From contig CM034239.1 in NCBI GenBank assembly GCA_019916065.1, forward strand, positions 42,300,663-42,364,662: DNA of 64,000 bases, given 5' to 3'. Both the position numbers and the translations under genes were made by a program. Below, one piece after another: positions 1 to 13,128 of the stretch (position 1 is its first letter; the number at the start of each line of letters is the position of its first letter). Below the pieces are notes generated by a model. That model searched no databases. It was not told the DNA's origin and worked only from the letters and a program-made list of their open reading frames with translations. The stretch comes from Vitellaria paradoxa (Eukaryota; Streptophyta; Magnoliopsida; Ericales; Sapotaceae).

Positions 1-211
1 TCATAGCAGTCAGCTGGCGCCCTGTGTGACCATTGTACATTGCCTCAAACCCCCTCATTTGATACCCACACTCGTGAAGGGCTTTGCTCACATTGTCCAC
101 CTTCAAGGATTACAAACACAATTTGACCTGTTTAAACAATTGAATAATGTGATGGATAATGCATCTGTGATCGTGGGACCTCACCCATTCAGCTGAGTGA
201 GCCCCACATGA

Positions 212-489
212 ATGGATGGTTAAGATTGCATAGTTGGGATTATGTTTAACACGTCCCTAATATAATATGGGCATAAACTCTAAAATATATAGATATGTAA
301 ATGATATGACACGATTATTTATGGCAATTTTATAAATTATCGCATCACAACATGGATGGTTGAGATTGCATAGTTGGGATTATGTTTAACACGTCCCTAA
401 CATAATATGGGCATAAACTCTAAGCTATATATATGTACATGATATGACACGATTATTCATAGCAATTTTATAATTTATCGCATCACAAC
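212..489. repeat. Two-unit tandem repeat, 140 bp period
   Basis: Two adjacent copies (212-351 and 352-489) differ at only a handful of positions. They lie in the last intron of the RPB2 pseudogene seen in this window. Both begin ATGGATGGT and end CGCATCACAAC. Confidence 0.9.
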
Positions 490-1039
490 AAGAATACTTT
501 AACAAATAAATATATATTTGTATAATAGCCAAAAACAAAAGTACTTATTCATTTTTTTTAAATAAATTTATCTTTCATTTATTATATCTATGTTAGAAAA
601 TTCAATTCATAAATAAATTAGAAGTTTTGAGTTTTTGTGAGAGAGAGAGAAAGAGAGATAAATTTATGTTGTTTTTCTTATTCAAAAAAGATTTAAAAAT
701 AATAGAATATCAATGTTATATGAAGTGTCAAAATAGTAGTTCAGTGTCTAATATGGATATAACACATCATGTCCTAAAAATGTCTATACATCGTAACTAA
801 GGCATAAATGTTTAGATATCAATCACATATTACATACGTGAAACAAAATCATCACATAGTTATACATACATGCTCTTTGAATCATCTCGTATATGCTTTT
901 AGTCCATCAAAATCCTATGCATGCCAATTTCAAGGCTTTGTAGATTAAGCAAACAAGCATAGTGATTTTCTTAGTAAGAAATCAACTGTCTTGAACTTAT
1001 TAGAATATGCTTCTCTACCAGAATTTTTTGCCATAAAGT

Positions 1040-1116
1040 GTTACCAGAATGATGTAACAATGACATTTGGGTAATATAAAGATAAATCTACAAAGTTGCC
1101 ACATCATTCTGGTAAC
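1040..1116. repeat. Perfect 16-bp inverted repeat (hairpin)
   Basis: GTTACCAGAATGATGT at 1040-1055 is exactly reverse-complemented at 1101-1116, with a 45 bp loop. It sits in the intron next to the longest RPB2 pseudogene exon and may be a small foldback element remnant. Confidence 0.8.
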
Positions 1117-4100
1117 TTTCTTTTGGTAGTATAGCACTACTCGAGCTTATTTGGGTCCCAAAACTAGATGGAAACCTTCCTATGAGGGCATGCATGCTTA
1201 ATTATATGTTCATGCATGTAGGTATTATATACACTCACAGTGACATCAGTGAAAGAAGTTGCATCTCCCTTTTGCCCATATGAGCAGCAACCTTCCCCAT
1301 AATGCACTCAATGAGCTGACCAGTTGTCATACAAGAAGGAATGGCGTGTGGGTTCACAATGATGTCTGGAGTGATGCCCTCAACTGTCCATGGCATATCT
1401 TCCTGTGTACAAGTCATCCCAACCGTTCCTTTTTGTCCATGCCTACTGCTGAATTTGTCTCCAATCTGAAGTATTCGAACTGATCTCATCCTCACCTTAA
1501 CGAATCTCAATCCATCAGCATTTGTGGTCAATAGAACCTACCAAACAGGGAGGGATAAGTTATGATTGATCAAATAACACACAAGGTAGCCATTAAGAGG
1601 GTAAACATACAAGGACATGCATCAATCCTATATTATTAACACCAAAAACTGAAATTGTTGAAGAGTGGGACAACTAATTAATTATTTGTATTATTTCATT
1701 CTATTAACAGATCCCCTCACATATAGTCAGTCTCTGAGTGGTTCAAATACTTGCAGTAGTAGGCCATTGGTATGACGATGAGGTTTGAATCTAGACCACC
1801 AACTAAATGGTATACCAATAGCATTGTCCCTTATCTATTTATGCCAGTAAATAAATTCTTTATAGCCTGTTGTACCTCTTTAGCAATGATATAATTACAC
1901 GGATTACACCAACATAATACAAACCTCCGTAAACTGTAATACTCCCCTAGTAATGATACAATTACATTACATTAACATAAAAAAAAAAAAAAAGCAATAT
2001 AATGTAGAAGACTCCTGCATTACAGGATATGGGGGATTGGACTAAAATAATAATAATAAAAAAGCCCTCCTTTGCATCTCAAAGTTCAAGAGAAGATTCA
2101 ACTTAAAAAAAATTTTACAACAATGATCACAACAGCAGCCTAAGAATTATATTGTAATTGATCCACAATTCCACCCTCACTATGGTGTAAACTTGTGCTA
2201 TGATCACAGCGCGTGTATCTTGAACTTTGTCCCAAAGTATCATCCTAAGGAAGTGGGGTGGTCTTTCTAATATGATCACCTCTTCACCTGAGACTCTTAT
2301 CCCCTGCGCTTGTGAAAACCGAATAATAATGGTTGCAAGAACATATAAAGGGAGAACACCTTGTGGTGTCTCTCCCAATATTGTAGCTCCCTCATAATTC
2401 CAAGTTCTCTAAATACACTTTAACTTCCTACTCCTATTTGAGAGTAACCTCAATTACTTCTTCTCATTTATAAAAAGGAAAGAGGAGAAAGGGGTAATGA
2501 AGGGAAAATAAAGAGGGAAAATACTGAGAAATTGAGGGAAATGGTAGAAGAGAAAAAGGTTTAAATGGAGAAGGAATGCCATGTAAAGGAGAACAAGTCA
2601 CCCAAAATGTTCGTTCATAAACTCACAGGGGGTGCAAAGCCATCATCATCCAATTTTTCATAAGATCCATGTCTCATCCCCTACAAACAAAAGAAGAATT
2701 ACGCTCTCATGAAAAAGAAAATTTTCACAAAACATAAAGGGTGATCAGTGCATTAGACTCCTACCTATGCGGGGTCTAAGTAGGGACTAACTAGAGAGAT
2801 TGTTTCTGATTACTGAACCCATGATCTCCAAGTCACAAAGGAGCAACTGGTTATTGCACCGAGGCTCACCCTCATAAAACATATTCTAGATAAAGCACTA
2901 ACCATGGTATTTTCTCTACTAGGATACCCAAAGTCCTCTGTCACAAGTGTCCCCATCTTCTTCTCTTCATCCCTATGAGATCACAAGCATGCCACATTTA
3001 GGAGAGCCAGCGAGCAAATTTTGGAAATGTTTGAATGGATTGTGTAAAGTCATATGCCCTACCTGTATGAACAGAAGAATAGGGACCTGAAGAATCCACG
3101 ATCAATGGAAGATTGGTTCATAATTACATAATCTTCTTGATTGTATCCCGAATAGCAGGCAATTGCAGCAATGGCATTCTTTCACAAGACAAGAACTAGT
3201 CACTCCACTTGCAAGCCCAGAAAGAAATGAGAGTAAGCAATGAATGCTAGGGCGAGTGTTTACAATTCCAGCTGGTAGCTGCCTAAAATGCAAGTGCTTC
3301 ATCGCACGAGTCGTGACCAGTGACTTCTGAGGATAGTACAGAACATAGGCTAGTGTGTCCCGCATCATGCAAAGAAAAATGAACTGTAATGTGAGAGAAA
3401 AGAAAGAATAGTCAATTACATTAGAAAATGGGAACACATACTCTCACACCCACCATTCTTAACTGGAAATTCGTCACATATATTCCCATGGCTTGCTTCC
3501 TCATTGCAGACCGGTAGGTATTACGTGGGGACTGCATTTTTTACCAAATTACAAAAAAGAAAAGAAATACTCAATGTCTCTTATGTGTTAGCAGAGGGAC
3601 ATGCTATTATAATTTTCTTACAAAATTTTGAATCGTGGAACTTGCATAACTAAAGGATTTTTTTTTTTTGGCTGAGGCTAAAAGTCCAACATCATTCTGA
3701 TAAATGTTTCTATAAACAAATTCTAGAAGTATAAAATATCCCATCAGCAGACGTTCTAGCACACAGAACAAACTGACCTGGTTATGGACAGGAAATGGTA
3801 TGGTAGAGGCACAAACACCCAATATCAGCGATGGATGAATTTCGCAGTGCGTATAAGTTTCAGAATAAGCCTCATCTAGCTTGATCTTCGAATTTACGCG
3901 ATCCTAAAAATGAAATTAGAATTGTGAGGGAAATCACAGTTACTATTGAAGTTCATTGTAGACTTGCATTTATTGTCATGGAGATCATTGTAGTCTCTTC
4001 TTCTTCTGTATCAACATACTCTATGAACCCTTTAGCCACAAGATCATGCCAACCACATTCTTCAGGGGACTCCTGAGAAAAGAATCAACACCATAAATAG

Positions 4101-7000
4101 AAAAGGGCGATAGATTACGCCATAATCATCACTAGTACATACTCTTCGCTGCAGAGCTACGATGTCCGCCTTCTTTATCAGCAATCTCTGGTTCTCCACA
4201 ATAAACGACGGTCTACTGCAGCAGCCATAGTCTGTATAAAGCCGGAGTTCCTTTAGATGAACATGGCGGATAACTCCAACTTCAGTGTTCACATCAACCA
4301 GCAGATTGAATAAATGCATGTAAAGCCCTTACTGAACTATAGCACAACTGTAAATTAAGGTGAAAAAAAATCCATGACAAAATGTCATGAACCATAACAA
4401 AGAATGCAACAGACTAGAAATATGAAGTTTCATGTCTGCAGACAAAGAGAAAGTAGGATCTACCAAAAAAAAAAAAAAAAAAAATTTGAGGGAAAATGAT
4501 TGACTACAGAAGCTAAATAATAGGTAGACAGACCTGTCTCCTTAACTGTTTTAGAGTTTTGACCAAGAGCTCGGGGTTACGATGAATGCCAACCCATCAA
4601 CCATTGACAAAAATTTTGGTCGAATGAGGAATTACCGCTGGAGATTTTCCCTACGGGAAATATCTTTATTAAAATTATTAACATTTTTAAAAAAATAATA
4701 AATTATTGACATTTTTTATTAAAATTTATTATAAAAATGATGTAATAATTGCATCTGACTAATAAAAACTTATATAAGTTAATATAAATGACTTATTGTT
4801 TTAAAAATAAGAAGTTCATAAACTTTCTCATAATAAATTGTGATAATAAATTTTAATAGAATAACTAGTTAGTATTGCTCTTTTAAAAAAAAAATAATTA
4901 GTTAAAAAACGCTTTTATTATACAATTCTCATGAATATATCATATATTCTAACAGTGCATACTTACTAACAAATGATTTTAATAGAGAAGTATTTTTCAT
5001 CTCTTTATCATTTTTAAAATGCCTTTCAAAAGTTTAAAATTATAAATCATTAATTTATTTTTGTAATACATTATACAAAGAAGACAAAAAAAAAAAAAAA
5101 GTACAAAACTACAAATTAAAGCAAAACCAAAAATAAATTTTCAATTGAACCAAAAAAATACTAGAAAGTGAAATAAATATAATATGGCAGTAATAAAATT
5201 ATAATTGAAATATAGTTTTACAGAATTTTTATAAACCCACGAGTAATTCATTTCATTAGTCATTACTAAATTTTTCTACTAAAAAAAAAGAAACATCAAA
5301 ATGATCCCACCCTAAAGATACACTGAGGGTTGGTTTGGGTGCCATTTTATTTTTTAGTTTATTTTTAAATTATATAACTTTTTATTAAAATTTAATTTTT
5401 TTTAGAAAATATAATTTTTAGACGTGATAATAATCTTCAAAAAAATTACAAAAAAAAGTTAAAAAAATCACTGTCCAATTTAAGAAAACAACCAAAAAGC
5501 TGGTTTGAACCTTAGGTTATGCTAGGTTACCCAAATCAACTCATTAATATTTGCTAAAGTTCATTTTGTGAACTGTTTTGATATATATATATATATATAT
5601 ATATTTCTAAATTTTACCAGCCAGTAATCATCCATCCTACGGTTCGGACTTCATATTTAGGGTGATGTTTGGATGGTAAAAAAATTAAAAATATTGTGAT
5701 AGAAAGAAATTGAAAATAATTTTTATTTTTTTTATAAATTTTAATAAATTTTGACATACCAAACCCCACTTAAATAGATTCACTCATCTTGTTCATCACC
5801 CGCGTGCCCACCTATTTAATAGTCAAGTTTCTCTGACTATCGATGTCCAAGAAGGGAAAATGAATTCTATGTAAAATTTCTATATTTATGTTTTTCCCCT
5901 TTTTTTTTTTTGTTGGAAACTTCTCTTCTTTGTTATTTTAACTTATTTGGTTTCCTTTTTTTCCCTGATTTTAACGAATTTTCTTTCTATATATAGTTTT
6001 ACAAATTCTTTGTGGCTACTATTTCCTCTCATCTCTCTTTGACCATTCTTCTTCTCGGTCTTTATTCTTCTCTTGGTTTTTTACGATTTTATTGCAGATA
6101 TTTACAATACAGATTATGCTTTTGGCTATATAAGCTGGTTAGGTGAGTCAAATCAGTGTGCTTTGTCTTTGCATATATGTACGTATTGATTTTATTATTA
6201 TTTATTTATTATTATTATTATTATTTTTTTTTTTTTGGAGACCATGAACTTAGAAAGGTTAGACCTTCAACCCACCAATCAACACAATGGGATTCAGGGG
6301 AGAACTTGAAGAATTTTTATCCCCCTCTCCTACCTGATATAAAAAGTTGGCTTTCCTTGCAAAAGATCTTCTTCGATTTAAAATTTACTCTTCACTTGTT
6401 TAAATTTATTTAAGTCCTATTTAAAAAAATTATTTGATCGTTAATTTTAAAATTTCAAAGTCAAAATACACATAAATTAACTTAAATAGTATTAAAAAAA
6501 AATTAGCAATTGTAGGGGCCGATTGTGACTTGCACCATGCCGGTGGAGTTGAGTAATTGTATTTTTGACAAATTTATATTTTAGGAATACTTTCCAAAGG
6601 AATTTTCCAACTTCAAGGAATTAAGAATGGAACATTTTCTCAATGACCTCTGTTTTCACGATTACTAGGATTATTATAAAGACTATAAAAGGGTATTTAT
6701 ATTTTACCTCATTGAGATTTGCCCCCATATTTGACCTCCTCCTGATTTAAAGGGTACCAGGTTCTATTTTGTTTTGTACTAAAATACAAAATTAATTAAA
6801 TATGTTAAATTTAATTAGACTTGTGCCTCATAAATCAATATCAATTTAGGTAATTTTTTCATAAAAGTAGATAGATTAAAATACATTTTTTTGCTCATTT
6901 TTAAGTTAAAATGAAATGTTATTTTATTTTTTAAAAATATTTAATTTGTTACCATTTTAAACAATATTTTTTAGACAATTATCTATGATTCTATATGATA

Positions 7001-7275
7001 GTGTGACATAGATTTAGTTAATTTAATATTTTTTTATCAATTTTACACTTTAATCTAAATTAAAAGGAGTTATATATTAATTTTTAAAATAGAGGGAAAT
7101 CAAATATTTTTAATTATCCGACAATATATTTTGTTGGACAGTGTGACATAAATTTAGTTAATTCAATATTTTTTATTAATTTTACACCTTAATCTAAATT
7201 AAAAGGAGTTATATATTAATTTTTAAAATAGAGGGAAATCAAATATTTTTAATTATCCCACAATATATTTTGTTG
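7001..7275. repeat. Two-unit tandem repeat, 140 bp period
   Basis: Units at 7001-7140 and 7141-7275 both begin GTGTGACATA and share about 95% of bases by eye. The sequence is unrelated to the other 140 bp tandem repeat at 212-489. Confidence 0.9.
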
Positions 7276-7343
7276 TTACTACCTTGGAAACAAAATTTAC
7301 TGTATAGCTACGCTTAATTTCTATAGGTGTTTTGGTCCCTCTA

Positions 7344-7489
7344 GGGTTTGTTTGGAGTAAAAAAAATGAGATAAATTGAGATAAATTGAAAGTTCGTAAT
7401 ACGTGCAGTGAAAGAAAAAAATTAATGTAATATAAAATTAACAGAGATTTATAAAATTTTTTATTTTTTTCAACAAACCAAACGAGGCC
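7344..7489 (+). mobile_element. Tourist-like MITE, family A copy
   Basis: The left end GGGTTTGTTTGGAG pairs with the right end CCAAACGAGGCC, and CTA flanks both sides (7341-7343 and 7490-7492). The internal motif GAGATAAATTGAGATAAATT is shared with other family A copies. Confidence 0.6.
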
Positions 7490-7861
7490 CTAGTCTGACA
7501 TTACCCAAAAAAAAAATTGCCTGTTTGCTCCTTTAGAACTAGTAGAATGATTGTCCCTTCGATAGTTTCCAAAAAAATAAGGAAAGAATATTGGCTTCGA
7601 AATCCTGGTTAATGTAAATTTTATGGATTTTTATTTTCCTTCCAAACACAAATAATTACAAATTCCTTAATCCTACGTTTTCCCCTGTTTGTATCCTTTT
7701 AAAAGAACTGCTCAATTTCAACATTCCCATTATGTGGTACAATACTACATGAAGGTTTCCTAAGAAGTTATATATTTATATATATATTGTAATTTGTGTG
7801 TATTTTTAACACGCAGAGGCCGCAGACTTAGAAAGTTATTGCAGCAGACGTCCATCCATCC

Positions 7862-8674
7862 ATGGCGAAGTCTCTCTACTCCATCACTGCAAGGTGCATA
7901 GTGTTTCTTGCGACTCTCTCTGCGTTAGTTGTTATGATTTTAAACAAGACGACAGTTCACTTAAACAACTTCACAGTGGAAGCAAAGTACACTGACTGGC
8001 CATCATTCAAGTAAGTTTCATCAACCAATTGGCTGCCTTCTTCATTATATATATATATATATATATATGTTACAGTTATTTAGTTTTTATATAAATAAAA
8101 TTTATCAAAACAAAATAAAATCTTATAAATTTAATACCATCAAAATTAAGAATTGACATTAAGAATTTTATATTGTACTTAAAATAAAGTGAAGTAATGG
8201 ATCGTGTTAAATTTTTAAGTACAAAAAATACAAAAATAAAAATCAAACAAAATCAAATGAAGTGAGCTCAAGAAATATGAATTACAAGGGTGTAAATGAA
8301 CTTTTTAAAGTTATTAAGAGTCAAAATCGTTATATTGAACAAATTTTTTATCCTTTTTTATTTAGTACGAAATACAAAAGAAGGTATAAAGTTAGATTTT
8401 TGAAACCCAAAAGCATTAAGTTTCAAAAAAGAAAATTCAGAAGCATTGGCTAATTTTTACCAACAGTACAATATGCATTAAGGCAACCAACCTAATTCTT
8501 ATTTTTCATTAGATTTTTTGAAAACCAATTACCATATTATATTAGAATTCAATTCTTATTTTTTTTCTCTAACTTTTCCATCTTGTTTAAAGTTATTAGC
8601 TGTCAAAACACTTTTATTTGCAGAAATTTTTAATATTTTAATTTAATTTGAAATAATAAAAAGTGTAAAGGTTG

Positions 8675-8706
<32 letters not shown>

Positions 8707-10418
8707 AAGTTTAGATGTAATTAATCCAATTCTTGTTTTTCATGATATTTTTTGAAAAAACAAATATGATATTGGAATCCCATCCTTATTTTTCAACTTC
8801 CCTAGTGGCTTACCATTTAGCTAGTTCTTATTTTACAACTTGGTTTTATGTTGCTGATGGAGAGTTGTTTCTAGGTTCTTTGTCCTTGCAAATGGCATAA
8901 TCACCTCTTACACCTTTCTTGTTCTTCTACTTCCCTCTGGGAGTTTGCTCTGGCCATTCGTTGCAGCTGTGGATTTGGTATTGAAATTCTTTTCCAATTT
9001 CTCTCACAGTAATATTAATGCTTTTTTTGGAACACGAATTTGTAAAGAAAAGAAATAAGAAAAAAAATAAAATTATTAATTTGTGCAATCTTTATATACT
9101 TAAATAATTAAATATTAAATATTTTTTATGAAAATCTATTTATTTTATTTTTATTTTTCTAACTCAATCAAAAAATAAAATATTTATTTTTTCATCATTT
9201 TGTATTCCTACCAATTTTTTTTTCCACTTTTTGTTTCCTTCCAAACGTAGCTTGAGTTTTTTCTATTGGTCCAAACTTTGTATGCTGTTACCTACAGAAA
9301 GAAAATGATATCGTATTAAAAAAATTAAAAATAAATTACATCTACAAAATAATGTGATAGCGATAATTTTGTACTTAAATATCACATACATGGATTTTTC
9401 ATTAAAAAAATGATAAGCCACAGCAATCCTACACACCGTGACATTATTATTCAAGAAAAATATTATTTTCTCATAATATTCAATCAGAATAATATGGCAA
9501 CGACAACAATGTTTAATAAAAAGGCATTTTAATAAGTTAGTTTTTTTCAAAATGATAAGCTTATAAATCTACCACAACATTCTAGTAAATTTTTTTGTTC
9601 GTATAGTATTAGTATTAAAATTAAAATGTAATTTTATTATATAGCAAGCTTATAAATCTATCACAACATTATTTTTGACTAAAACCTCTCGTAGGAAATT
9701 TTAACTGACTAGCATTTTTTATGGGTATAAGAGTTTTTATAATTCATATTAATTATTTTGTGTGTACGAGTGTGTTTCTTTTTTTTTTTTTTTTGTGGTA
9801 TATATATATGTAGGTATGTGCATGGTTCAATTTAATTTAATTAGTACTAGATACTAAAACTAACTAATTTTTATAAATAACAAAATTTTGAATCCAAAAC
9901 TAAACAAATTATTGCATTTAAATTCTTGCATGGAAAAGCAAGAAAAAAATCAGGTTGATTCAGGTTAGATCATGTTGTTTCGAGTTCAAAAACATACTAA
10001 CTCGGACTCAAACCAAGCAAATGAAAAAAGTATTAATACTTTTGAGACCCATAATCAAACCCTTACAAATTCGACTTAGCTTAAAGAAATCAAGTTGGTT
10101 CAATTTTCAAGTTGGTCGGATGTGCACCCCTAATTTGGACATCATCAATGGCTTTGTTGTATAAAATAGATGATGACAAACTTGTTCTCGGCAACGATTG
10201 CGGCATGTGTAACTCAGGCACATATTATGAAGAGCGGGAGTGTTCATGCAGCTAGTTGGTCGCCTTATTGTAATGCGTCGCTCATGAGTTTTTGCGACCA
10301 TGTAATTGGAGCTTTGGTCGTTTGCTGTGTTGGAGCCTTGGCACATTTTGTGCTCACCCTCTATACTTTGCAAGTTGTCATTGACCCTCTTCTCGTAAAA
10401 CTAAATTCTGGTGGTTGA
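7862..10418 (+). CDS. CASP-like protein (CASPL, four-span membrane protein)
   Basis: Three exons, join 7862-8010, 8875-8977 and 10170-10418, encode about 166 residues. The first donor is AA|GTAAGT, its acceptor is CTAG|GTTC and the codon phases agree. The second intron is TTG|GTATTG to AATAG|ATGATG. The protein starts MAKSLYSITARC. It has four predicted membrane spans: residues about 11-27, 50-72, 84-100 and 131-155. An Arg lies just before the first span and an Asp (AAVDL) at the start of the third, the two charged positions typical of the CASP/MARVEL-related family. The second loop carries W-x-P-x-C and FC pairs as in CASPL1-type proteins. Relatives form membrane scaffolds, with the founding CASPs organising Casparian strips, so the plasma membrane is the likely site. 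The exact subgroup is uncertain. The start is supported by the hydrophobic first segment following within ten residues. Confidence 0.8.
9020..9251. mobile_element. Possible AT-rich foldback element in CASPL intron 2
   Basis: The segment is bounded by GCTTTTTTTGGAACA on the left and TCCTTCCAAACGTAGC on the right, which are imperfect inverted ends. The interior is very AT-rich. No target duplication was confirmed. Confidence 0.3.
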
Positions 10419-13095
10419 GTTTAAATTTTGTAATTAATTTATTAAAGCTCATAGATGTTGCGGTCCAAAACTTGAAAAAACTTTGTATTCAAGTAATGAT
10501 TATTATTATTTTTATTGTTATTGTTATTGTTATTACTTTGTTCTGACATATATTGCTTTTCTCTTTTTGAAGTTGGAGGCTTGTTTGTTGATTTTAATGC
10601 ATATGAGACTTTCATAAAATAGTATATTTGGAATTTTTCTAGTGTTTATATTTACATGATAACTTATTTAGAAATTCATCATGGATCTAGCCGATTGAAG
10701 ATTACTGGTGCCATAGAGTGGTTGATTGGCAAATGAGTGATAGGTAGGGATGATGTTTGCATTAAAAAATAACTGTCAAATAATGCTTGTTTTTTATGGT
10801 TTTGAAATAAATTGATGCGGACGTAGCACAGTTGTAAAGACTTGTACAAATCAAATGATCATGAGGTATGGTTGGTATTGCCTTATCATTGCAAATATTT
10901 TAAGTGCTGATGAGGTGGATATGGTTGTGGATGAGAATATGAAAATAATGAGTAGGAGTAATCATTAAATTGCACTACCCCTAAAATGTACCATACATTG
11001 CTAAAAATAATTAAATCGCATTAAACGTAAAGCAATTGAAATTGACATGAAAAATAAAATTCATTACATGAAATTGAAAGATACAAGAAAATAAATAAAA
11101 TAAAATGGTCATGGTGGCCAGAAGAGGAGAAATTTAAAATTGCCAAGCTTGTGCTGGTGGTGTTTGGACCTCTTTCTTTACCTTAATTTGCATTTATAAT
11201 TGTAAAAATGATAAATCCTCAACTAATTTGTAGCTGTTCATGATTGTTCCATGGGAATTGACGTGTCTCATTTACTGGTAACTTTCCAAGTAGAAAGAAT
11301 ATATGATAATTTTCCACTGACTTTCTAACTTCCTTGAGTGATGTCATGGGTATAACTAAATATTTCTTAGCGATTCAAGTTAATATATGCTAAATAATAG
11401 AGGTTTGGATGATGAAATTGGGTATGAGTAAAGCCTAAGTTTCGGAATGAAAAGTAGAAGGGTTGTTAGCAAATGATGATCTTAGTAGATAGCCAAATAT
11501 TGTAGATTTAGTGCTTTTACTATATAAGAGTGGCATGGTAGGATTGCCTAGATATAAAATAAAAAAAATATATCACTAAATAGTAATAGTGTGAATAAAC
11601 TCCAAAAGTAATAAGGCAGCATCAAGTATATTAGGAGATGGGAAATTAGACTACATACGTGTGCGGGGTCAAAGAAAAACTACATATATAAAACTATAGT
11701 GATAGACTTATATGGATGGTTAGTAATACAACTAGTAAAGTTTTTTGCAAGGGGGTAATCTAGTACCACTTGGTAGATAGGAGATAGGAGATTTCTGAGA
11801 CAAACTAGGATGGACACGTGCTAAGACTGGTAGAGAGTATTTCTATTGGAATACATGATTTGAAATGTTTCTGGGTTCATAAGTAGTAAAGTAACATGGA
11901 TGATATGCTAAAATCAATGTATATTGGTAACTATATAGATTGGACGATAGTATATTGATAATTGGAGTTACTATTAGACATGAGTCCAATAGTGTATTTT
12001 GAAGAAGTGAACAAATGATGTAACAGTTGCACGGATGCATATAGAATTGGTTCAAAAGTACCTAAATGGTACTTAGGGATACATGAGCACCAGTGACGAA
12101 ACAAGCTAGAAAGTATACAATAATCAAATTAGAAATAACAAAGTGTAAATAGATGTTAGACTTGTTCATAATATAAAACTCAAATCAAAGAGAAGTATTG
12201 TATAACAATAATGGTTGATAGCACTGAAATGAATTTCTCTTTAACTTTCGAATAAGTGACGAAGACCTCTTTAGGAAATTGCACACAAGTAGAGAGAAGG
12301 ATTACAAGATGACAAAAAGGTCATTTTTACATGTCATCTCGGTGTAGGTTGCAAAGCATTTTGGTAGAAAAGTGTAGCTACCTAATGATAAAATCAAGAT
12401 GATAATGTTATCTGTGACAAAAGGAGTACAAACCTGATACTGAAGGAAGCCTAAGTATTACATGTATGTCAATCAATAGGATGATGGTAAAGTGAGTAAA
12501 GCTTTGTGGGCCACCCAAACGAAGAGCTGTTATTTCAAGCACATAGGTGTGGACAACCATAAAGGTTGCAGAATATTATACTCGAGTAAGAGAGTACGAG
12601 GTATCCCAGTCAAAAGTCGCAACTATCTAATGATAAGGCAAAGGCAACGATAGAGACATGCATTATTGAAATTGGAGTCTAGCTATAATGAACGTAATTG
12701 ATGAAGGCACTCAAATGAGAAAGTATGGCCATCTTGGACAGAAGGTGTAGTATCTATAGCAAAGGCACTAAGAGGGGTGCGGCTAATGAGAGTGTGACAC
12801 ATCCTTAGTAGTGGTAAGTGTAATATAGGCTAGACAAGCACCAAAAGACGTCCTAAAAGTTAGCTCCAGGAAAATTTTACAGTATAAGGTAAATCAAGCT
12901 AGAGTAGAAATTGCAGAGGACAGGGTAAGTTCACCCACATTGAGTAGAAAGGGTGACTACTAAGGATAACAACTAATTCACCAAAGTGGGTGGTGGTCTA
13001 CCATATGTGGGTATAGGAATTATTCCACTAAAAGAAACTTATAATTTTTGGGCATTTGTTTACCAAATTAATACAGCTTGTATTCTTTTTGTTCT

Positions 13096-13128
<33 letters not shown>

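Larger units (their letters stand above)
1..4620 (-). pseudogene. NRPB2 (pseudogene): RNA polymerase II second-largest subunit (RPB2/NRPB2), partial intron-bearing pseudogene
   Basis: Twelve exon remnants on the minus strand match the middle to C-terminal half of RPB2, the Pol II core subunit, in the correct order: about 4534-4620, 4143-4298, 3968-4072, 3778-3903, 3454-3531, 3264-3365, 3063-3178, 2903-2972, 2627-2680, 2158-2303, 1239-1537 and 1-100 (running off the window). Family signatures include [58 protein letters not shown] and [10 protein letters not shown]. Lesions: a TGA inside the first exon remnant (4597-4599), a frameshift near 2270 followed by an in-frame TAG (2245-2247), and a one-base frameshift near 1283 just after the MGK motif. 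An acceptor at about 4299 reads TG instead of AG. Conserved residues are also changed (RIPQ to RILQ, PSRMTI to PSCMTT). Homology stops abruptly at 4620, so the N-terminal half is missing. Introns are retained, so this arose by DNA duplication, not retroposition. Very likely non-functional. Confidence 0.9.
4621..7861. other. Gene-free AT-rich spacer
   Basis: No supportable gene. It holds long A/T runs, a (TA)12 microsatellite at 5581-5604, a short AT-rich segment at about 5660-5770 that starts GTGATGTTTGGATGGTAAA and ends near CCAAACCCC (possible family B element), the 140 bp tandem repeat at 7001-7275 and the MITE at 7344-7489. The CASP-like gene promoter must lie in the right-hand part, but no clear element was picked out. 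Confidence 0.6.

Noticed and set aside
7001..7275. Possible CRISPR-like or satellite array
   Set aside because: Only two units. This is a plain tandem duplication in a plant genome.
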